Source: Bacillota bacterium
GTDB taxonomy: Bacteria > Bacillota > Negativicutes > CTSoil-072
Direction of reading: 5' to 3'
Assembly: GCA_017889545.1 (NCBI GenBank)
Contig: JAGFZV010000025.1
Coordinates: 1-37,129, forward strand
DNA length: 37,129 nt
Shown: one piece after another, positions 32,763-37,129 of the stretch
Layout: each line of letters opens with the position of its first letter
How positions within the stretch are numbered: the stretch's first letter is position 1
Translations under genes and position numbers: made by a program
The notes under the pieces: model-generated
Database searches by the model: none
Told to the model about the DNA's origin: nothing
Seen by the model: the letters and a program-made list of their open reading frames with translations, nothing else

Positions 32763-33935
32763 TTGGCTACATTTTGTGTGCCGGGTCGGATTGAAACAGG
32801 CTTTGGCAGTATGAGTCAAGTCGGCGAATTATTGCAAACTCTCGGTGGAAATAATGCTTTGATTATTATGGATTCTTTTTTAGCCCAGATTGGCTTAAAC
32901 AAAAAAATTGAAACCATATTGGCAGAAGCCGGCATGGGCTTTGCTGTATACAGCGGTGTTGCCGGTGAACCAACTTCGGACCATGTCGCGGCCGGAGTGG
33001 AGATTGCGGCAAGATCCCAATGTGACTGTGTTTTGGCTGTTGGCGGCGGCAGTTCTATCGATACCGCCAAAGCGATCGCAGTGAAAATTCCAAACCCGAA
33101 TTTGGCATTTGGCGACATTGCCAAACAGCAATATTTAAAACGTCTGCCGTTGATTGCGGTGCCGACTACAGCCGGAACCGGATCGGAAGCGACCAAGGTT
33201 TCGGTCATCACAAATGCAAAGACCGGAATTAAAGAAAATCCCGGCCATCCGGCGATTGTACCTGATATTGCCGTACTGGACCCGGAACTCATGATGACTT
33301 TGCCAAGCGGACTTACTGCATTTACCGGGATGGATGCATTGACGCATGCCATGGAGGCCTATGTATCGAACAAAGCCAATAAGATGAGTGATCTCTATGC
33401 GTACGAAGCCATCAAGATGGTTGGCGGAGCGCTGGAAAAAGCGGTTGAAGGCGGTCTAAACAGAGAAGCCCGGCAGAGAATGGCAATTGCCAGCTGTTTT
33501 GCTGGAATAGCCTTCTCAAATTCTTCGACCAACTTGGCCCATGCCGGCGGCCGGGCGTTAGGCGCCTATTTCCATATTCCGCACGGTTTAAGCGTTGCGC
33601 TGCTGTTGCCGTTTGTCATGGAATTTGGTTTGGAAGCTGCGGAAGAACGCTATGCGCAAGTGGCGATCGCACTGGGCGCCAACCCGCATGACGGGCGGAA
33701 AGAACTGGCCCGAAAAGCGGTAGCGATTGTTTATGATTATAATGATCGATTTAAAGTCTGGACGGAAGCAAAAGAGAAATTTATTACCGATCTGGATGCA
33801 TTTGCGGCGGCAATCCCGGAAATGGTCAAAAATGCTTTAGCGGGCAATGGCATTCTCACCAATCCGATTGTTCCTACGGAACAAGACGTGACAGCTGTTT
33901 TCCAAAAACTCGCTAAAAAAATAGCAACGGTATAA
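32763..33935 (+). CDS. Iron-containing alcohol dehydrogenase (copy 2), possible sulfoacetaldehyde/semialdehyde reductase
   Basis: 390 residues from TTG 32763, 8 nt after AAGGGG; this matches the length of copy 1, while an ATG at 32730 adds eleven residues with no SD. NAD motif VGGGSSIDTAKAIAV; Fe ligands D191, H195, H260 and H274. The central two thirds are nearly superimposable on the enzyme at 20843-22018 (same TGIKENPGHPA, TGMDALTHAMEAYVSNKAN and LAHAGGRALG stretches). Lying between the aminotransferase and alanine dehydrogenase, it most likely reduces the aldehyde made by transamination; in Bilophila the equivalent (SarD) reduces sulfoacetaldehyde to isethionate. With a different amino donor it would make 3-hydroxypropionate or 4-hydroxybutyrate. 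Confidence 0.92.
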   Translation: MATFCVPGRIETGFGSMSQVGELLQTLGGNNALIIMDSFLAQIGLNKKIETILAEAGMGFAVYSGVAGEPTSDHVAAGVEIAARSQCDCVLAVGGGSSIDTAKAIAVKIPNPNLAFGDIAKQQYLKRLPLIAVPTTAGTGSEATKVSVITNAKTGIKENPGHPAIVPDIAVLDPELMMTLPSGLTAFTGMDALTHAMEAYVSNKANKMSDLYAYEAIKMVGGALEKAVEGGLNREARQRMAIASCFAGIAFSNSSTNLAHAGGRALGAYFHIPHGLSVALLLPFVMEFGLEAAEERYAQVAIALGANPHDGRKELARKAVAIVYDYNDRFKVWTEAKEKFITDLDAFAAAIPEMVKNALAGNGILTNPIVPTEQDVTAVFQKLAKKIATV

Positions 33936-33977
33936 AGCAAAAAAATCTACTTTAAGGAATAATAAGGGGGATTTATC

Positions 33978-35123
33978 GTGATTATTGGTGTAGCAAAAGA
34001 AATTAAAAATAACGAAAACAGAGTTGGATTAACTCCGGCCGGAACGGATGTTTTATGCAAATCCGGACATACGGTCTTGATTGAAAAAGGTGCAGGTGAG
34101 GGCAGCAGCTTTTCCGATGCCGCTTATGAGAAAGCAGGCGCAAAAATTATCGCCGATAAAAAAGAGTTATTTGATCGTTCGGAAATGATCATAAAAGTAA
34201 AAGAACCATTGGCGTCAGAATATGGACTGTTTCATCAGGGACAAATATTGTTTACCTATCTGCATTTAGCGCCGGAACCGGAACTGACGCAAGCGCTTCT
34301 GGCGAAAAAAGTTACGGGAATTGCGTATGAAACGATTGTTGGACGCAATAATACCTTGCCGTTATTATCGCCAATGAGTGAAGTGGCGGGACGGATGTCT
34401 GTGCAAATCGGCGCTCAGTTTCTGGAAAAACCATGGGGCGGAAAAGGCGTTCTTCTGGCCGGTGTTCCCGGCGTGGAGCAAGCGCAGGTAGTCATTATCG
34501 GCGGCGGAATCGTTGGGACGAATGCGGCGAAAATGGCACTGGGCATGGGGGCGCGAGTAACGGTCATTGACCGGTCGGCTGAACGGCTTGTTTATTTAGA
34601 TGATATTTTCGGTGGCAGGGTGACTACGGTAATGTCGAACAGCTATAATATAGGCAAATGGGTGCAGCAGGCTGATCTTCTGGTTGGAGCTGTTCTTATC
34701 CCGGGGGCAAAAGCGCCGAAATTGGTTACGGAAGAAATGGTACAATCAATGGAAGCCGGTTCCGTAATTGTCGACGTAGCGATTGACCAGGGCGGATCGG
34801 TTGAGACGATTGACCGGGTTACGACGCATAGTGATCCAACCTATGTTAAACATGGCGTGGTTCATTATTCTGTAGCCAATATGCCGGGGGCGGTCGCGCA
34901 AACTTCGACGATGGCGCTGACGAATTCCACCTTGCCATATGCATTGGCAATTGCCAATAAAGGCTGGCGAAATGCTCTGATCGAGGATGCTGGATTGGCA
35001 AAAGGACTGAATGTGTGTGACGGCAAGCTGACATTTAAAGCAGTGGCTGATGATCAGAACCTTCCATACACCCCTGTGGAAGAAATGCTTCATGTGAAAG
35101 AGGCGTGCCGGAAAGCAGTCTAA
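33978..35123 (+). CDS. ald: Alanine dehydrogenase
   Basis: 381 residues, slightly longer than the usual 371-378. Pyruvate-binding R15 (NENRVGLTP), K75 (IKVKEP) and catalytic H96 ([10 protein letters not shown]); Rossmann motif [21 protein letters not shown]270-region motif [11 protein letters not shown]; and [14 protein letters not shown]. It oxidises alanine to pyruvate, ammonium and NADH. Beside an alanine-producing aminotransferase it recycles pyruvate as amino acceptor and supplies NADH for the adjacent alcohol dehydrogenase. Located 42 bp after that gene; SD AAGGGGG. Confidence 0.96.
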   Translation: MIIGVAKEIKNNENRVGLTPAGTDVLCKSGHTVLIEKGAGEGSSFSDAAYEKAGAKIIADKKELFDRSEMIIKVKEPLASEYGLFHQGQILFTYLHLAPEPELTQALLAKKVTGIAYETIVGRNNTLPLLSPMSEVAGRMSVQIGAQFLEKPWGGKGVLLAGVPGVEQAQVVIIGGGIVGTNAAKMALGMGARVTVIDRSAERLVYLDDIFGGRVTTVMSNSYNIGKWVQQADLLVGAVLIPGAKAPKLVTEEMVQSMEAGSVIVDVAIDQGGSVETIDRVTTHSDPTYVKHGVVHYSVANMPGAVAQTSTMALTNSTLPYALAIANKGWRNALIEDAGLAKGLNVCDGKLTFKAVADDQNLPYTPVEEMLHVKEACRKAV

Positions 35124-35334
35124 GAATGGTTTTGTGCGCCATCTGCCGCAGTCAATGGACTTAGCAAAGGATAAAATTAAATCGGGGGGCAACAGGAAAT
35201 GCAAATTTCGAAGTGTCCCCCGGTGACAATGCAATTTGGATGATAAGCGAAAAAAGAACTGCCTGATTCTCTAATATAGTCTCTATATCGCCTCTGGTTA
35301 GCTTAATTGCTGAATTATTAAGGGGGAAAATTAT

Positions 35335-36774
35335 ATGAATCAACAGGAGATTGCGAAAGGCATTGAACGCGATGGTTTGCAGCCTGGGCTGAAACCGCGC
35401 CATATACAAATGATTGCACTAGGCGGAGTCATAGGAGCCGGATTGTTTGTTGGGGCGTCTGTTGTCGTTAAAAATGCCGGTCCGGCTGCCATTATTTCTT
35501 TTTTAATTACCGGAATCCTTATTGTTCTTGTGATGCGAATGTTGGGTGAGTTGGCATCATCGATGCCTGCTACAGGTTCGTTTTATGAGTATGCCCGCCA
35601 GGCTTGCAACGAAAATGTGGTATTATCAAAAATCGCAGGATTTACTACCGGCTGGTCCTATTGGTATTTTTGGTGCATGGTCGTAACGTTTGAAACGCTG
35701 GCGGCGGCCAAACTGGTTCACTATTGGTATCCGGATCTTCCCGGCTGGATGATCAGCGTAGTGTTTTTGGCGTTAATGACATTAACGAACTTATACTCAG
35801 TCAAATCTTTCGGTGAATTTGAGTTTTGGTTTGCATCCATTAAAGTTGCGGCCATTTGCGTGTTCTTGCTTTTTGGCACTCTTTATATGCTGGGAATGTG
35901 GCCGAGCCATGCGTTTAGCGGACTGAATATCATGCTTTCCAACGGTGGATTTGCTCCTAATGGATGGGGTCCTGTCCTTGCAGGCGCTGTAGCGGCCACC
36001 GGTTTTTACTGCGGAGCAGAACTTTGTACGATAGCCGCAGCGGAAACGGCAGATCCTGTTAAATCGGTGGCGAAAGCGACGAGTTCCGTTATCAGCCGGG
36101 TATTGCTGTTCTATGTCGGTTCGATTTTCTTTGTGGTATGTATTGTCCCCTGGAACTCAGAAGCGATTTCTTTTCCGTATGTTAGCGCATTAACGATTAT
36201 GAAAGTGCCATATGCTCCGGATATTATGAATGCTGTTATTTTAGTTGCGGTCTTATCCTGTCTGAATTCCGGCATATACGCTACTTCACGAATGCTGTTT
36301 GCGCTGACGCGGCATGGTGACGCTCCTAAATTTGTGGCAAAGCTTTCAAAAAACGGCGTACCAAGGAATGCCGTTTTGCTTAGTACGGTAATCGCGTGGT
36401 TGGCAACGGTGGCTTCCATTATGAACGACGATATTATGACTTTTTTAGTGGAATCATACGGTACAGCAGCAATTTTTGTATATGTCTGCATCGCGTTTTC
36501 GCAAATCAAATTGCGTAATCGCATGGAACGTGAAGATCCAAGCAAGATCCGTGTAAAGATGTGGGGCTTTCCATATCTTAGTTATGTGACGATAGCGGGA
36601 ATGCTGATTATTATGCTTTCCATGGCTTTTATTCCTTCTCAACAGATGGCTTTCTGGTTTGGCATGGCTGCCATTGGAACCATTGTTATTTGTGGTGCAT
36701 TGCGTGTTTTTTTCGGCCAGCAGGAAACTGTCAGAATCAATATCGATGAGGTCGAAGCAAAGACTAACCACTAG
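35335..36774 (+). CDS. APC-superfamily amino-acid permease (AAT/GabP-like)
   Basis: 479 residues, 12 predicted membrane helices. The N-terminal family signature is clear: LKPRHIQMIALGGVIGAGLF followed by VGASVVVKNAGPAAIISF. SSMPATGSFYEYARQA and the AAAETADPVKSVAKAT loop between helices 6 and 7 are typical of the AAT family (AroP, LysP, GabP, ProY). It imports an amino acid with H+. In this operon the natural cargo is the aminotransferase substrate, an omega-amino acid such as GABA, beta-alanine or taurine, though alanine export or uptake is possible. It lies 211 bp after ald with its own SD (AAGGGGG), so it may have a separate promoter. Confidence 0.88.
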   Translation: MNQQEIAKGIERDGLQPGLKPRHIQMIALGGVIGAGLFVGASVVVKNAGPAAIISFLITGILIVLVMRMLGELASSMPATGSFYEYARQACNENVVLSKIAGFTTGWSYWYFWCMVVTFETLAAAKLVHYWYPDLPGWMISVVFLALMTLTNLYSVKSFGEFEFWFASIKVAAICVFLLFGTLYMLGMWPSHAFSGLNIMLSNGGFAPNGWGPVLAGAVAATGFYCGAELCTIAAAETADPVKSVAKATSSVISRVLLFYVGSIFFVVCIVPWNSEAISFPYVSALTIMKVPYAPDIMNAVILVAVLSCLNSGIYATSRMLFALTRHGDAPKFVAKLSKNGVPRNAVLLSTVIAWLATVASIMNDDIMTFLVESYGTAAIFVYVCIAFSQIKLRNRMEREDPSKIRVKMWGFPYLSYVTIAGMLIIMLSMAFIPSQQMAFWFGMAAIGTIVICGALRVFFGQQETVRINIDEVEAKTNH

Positions 36775-36851
36775 TCAAACAAATGTCAGGTAATGTTGTT
36801 TTCCTTGCTTTGACTAAACTTGTAAAGTAGTACCAATGTCATTTGATACAC

Positions 36852-36893
36852 GTTCTGACAAGAGTCAATTTAAAAATTCGCTCTTGTCAGAAC
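36852..36893. repeat. 13-bp inverted repeat after the permease
   Basis: GTTCTGACAAGAG (36852-36864) and CTCTTGTCAGAAC (36881-36893), perfect, with a 16-nt loop and no T tail. It may be a transcript-end structure or operator. The rest of the 274-bp gap before pdxS shows no gene. Confidence 0.6.
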
Positions 36894-37048
36894 AAGAATA
36901 ACAGATCATACTTAAGATCATCATACCCCTTTCTTGCTATGAAAATAAACGGTTGCGCTGTAATGTCATCCTGTGTGAGCGCGCAGCGCCCTTGTTGATA
37001 GAAAAAATCCATCTTCGATTGTAAATTTTTATTGGAGGTTATTACGAT

Positions 37049-37129
37049 ATGGAACAAGGAACATTTCGGGTAAAAGCCGGCCTGGCAGAAATGCTCAAAG
37101 GCGGCGTTATCATGGACGTAACAACGCCG
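37049..37129 (+). CDS. pdxS: Pyridoxal 5'-phosphate synthase PdxS, N-terminus (partial)
   Basis: 27 codons to the right edge after GGAGG (37034). RVKAGLAEMLKGGVIMDV matches the conserved start of PdxS (usual form RVKRGMAEMxKGGVIMDV). PdxS condenses ribose 5-phosphate, glyceraldehyde 3-phosphate and glutamine-derived ammonia from PdxT into PLP. The rest, including the catalytic lysines, is outside the window. Confidence 0.88.
   Translation, partial: MEQGTFRVKAGLAEMLKGGVIMDVTTP

Noticed and set aside
1-37129. CRISPR array or defence system
   Set aside because: No regularly spaced direct repeats and no cas, restriction or toxin-antitoxin genes were seen on either strand.

Overview
The window reads as chromosome of an anaerobic, low-to-mid-GC Firmicute. 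The B-type succinate dehydrogenase, lipoyl complex, two very similar iron alcohol dehydrogenases, HdrD-like Fe-S protein and purine-rich Shine-Dalgarno (SD) sites fit Negativicutes such as Sporomusaceae. That placement is inference from gene style, not a database match.

Layout. 1-7.5 kb is mostly ordinary chromosome: a CaiB/BaiF CoA-transferase end, a flavodoxin-fold remnant, an HdrD-like Fe-S protein, a fumarylacetoacetate-hydrolase family enzyme (minus strand), a small unknown protein, ssb, an M16C peptidase, tRNA-Ala and a DedA-like membrane protein. A PAS/sigma-54 activator follows (7.5-8.9 kb). 8.9-11.4 kb is a scrap yard: a decayed IS3-family element, a fragment of an MFS transporter, a headless MoaD/ThiS-like sulfur carrier and the left end of an IS6-family element.

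11.5-22.0 kb is a catabolic cluster: a LysR regulator diverges from genes for an acetoin/2-oxoacid dehydrogenase-type complex (E1alpha, E1beta, E2, E3), a lipoate ligase, a short-chain dehydrogenase, an AT-rich MFS transporter and an iron alcohol dehydrogenase. 22.2-29.3 kb holds sucCD-sdhCAB and a malic enzyme, with the frameshifted tail of a class II fumarase exactly where an intact fumarase would complete succinyl-CoA to pyruvate. Group II intron reverse-transcriptase debris follows at 29.4-29.8 kb.

29.8-36.8 kb is a second module. A consensus promoter with two putative GntR operators is followed by a Com-like zinc finger protein and a UTRA-type GntR regulator. Then come a taurine/omega-amino acid:pyruvate aminotransferase, a second iron alcohol dehydrogenase, alanine dehydrogenase and an amino-acid permease. 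Together they could deaminate an omega-amino acid without net redox change: the aminotransferase makes an aldehyde and alanine, alanine dehydrogenase regenerates pyruvate and yields NADH and ammonia, and the alcohol dehydrogenase spends the NADH on the aldehyde. Taurine to isethionate is the best guess; beta-alanine or GABA are alternatives. The window ends in the start of pdxS (PLP synthase).

Most noteworthy: the redox-neutral amino-acid module, the divergent lipoyl-complex cluster of unknown substrate, the near-duplicate alcohol dehydrogenases linking them, the fumarase relic, the duplicated N-terminus of SdhC, and transposon or retroelement debris on both sides of the 11-29 kb block.
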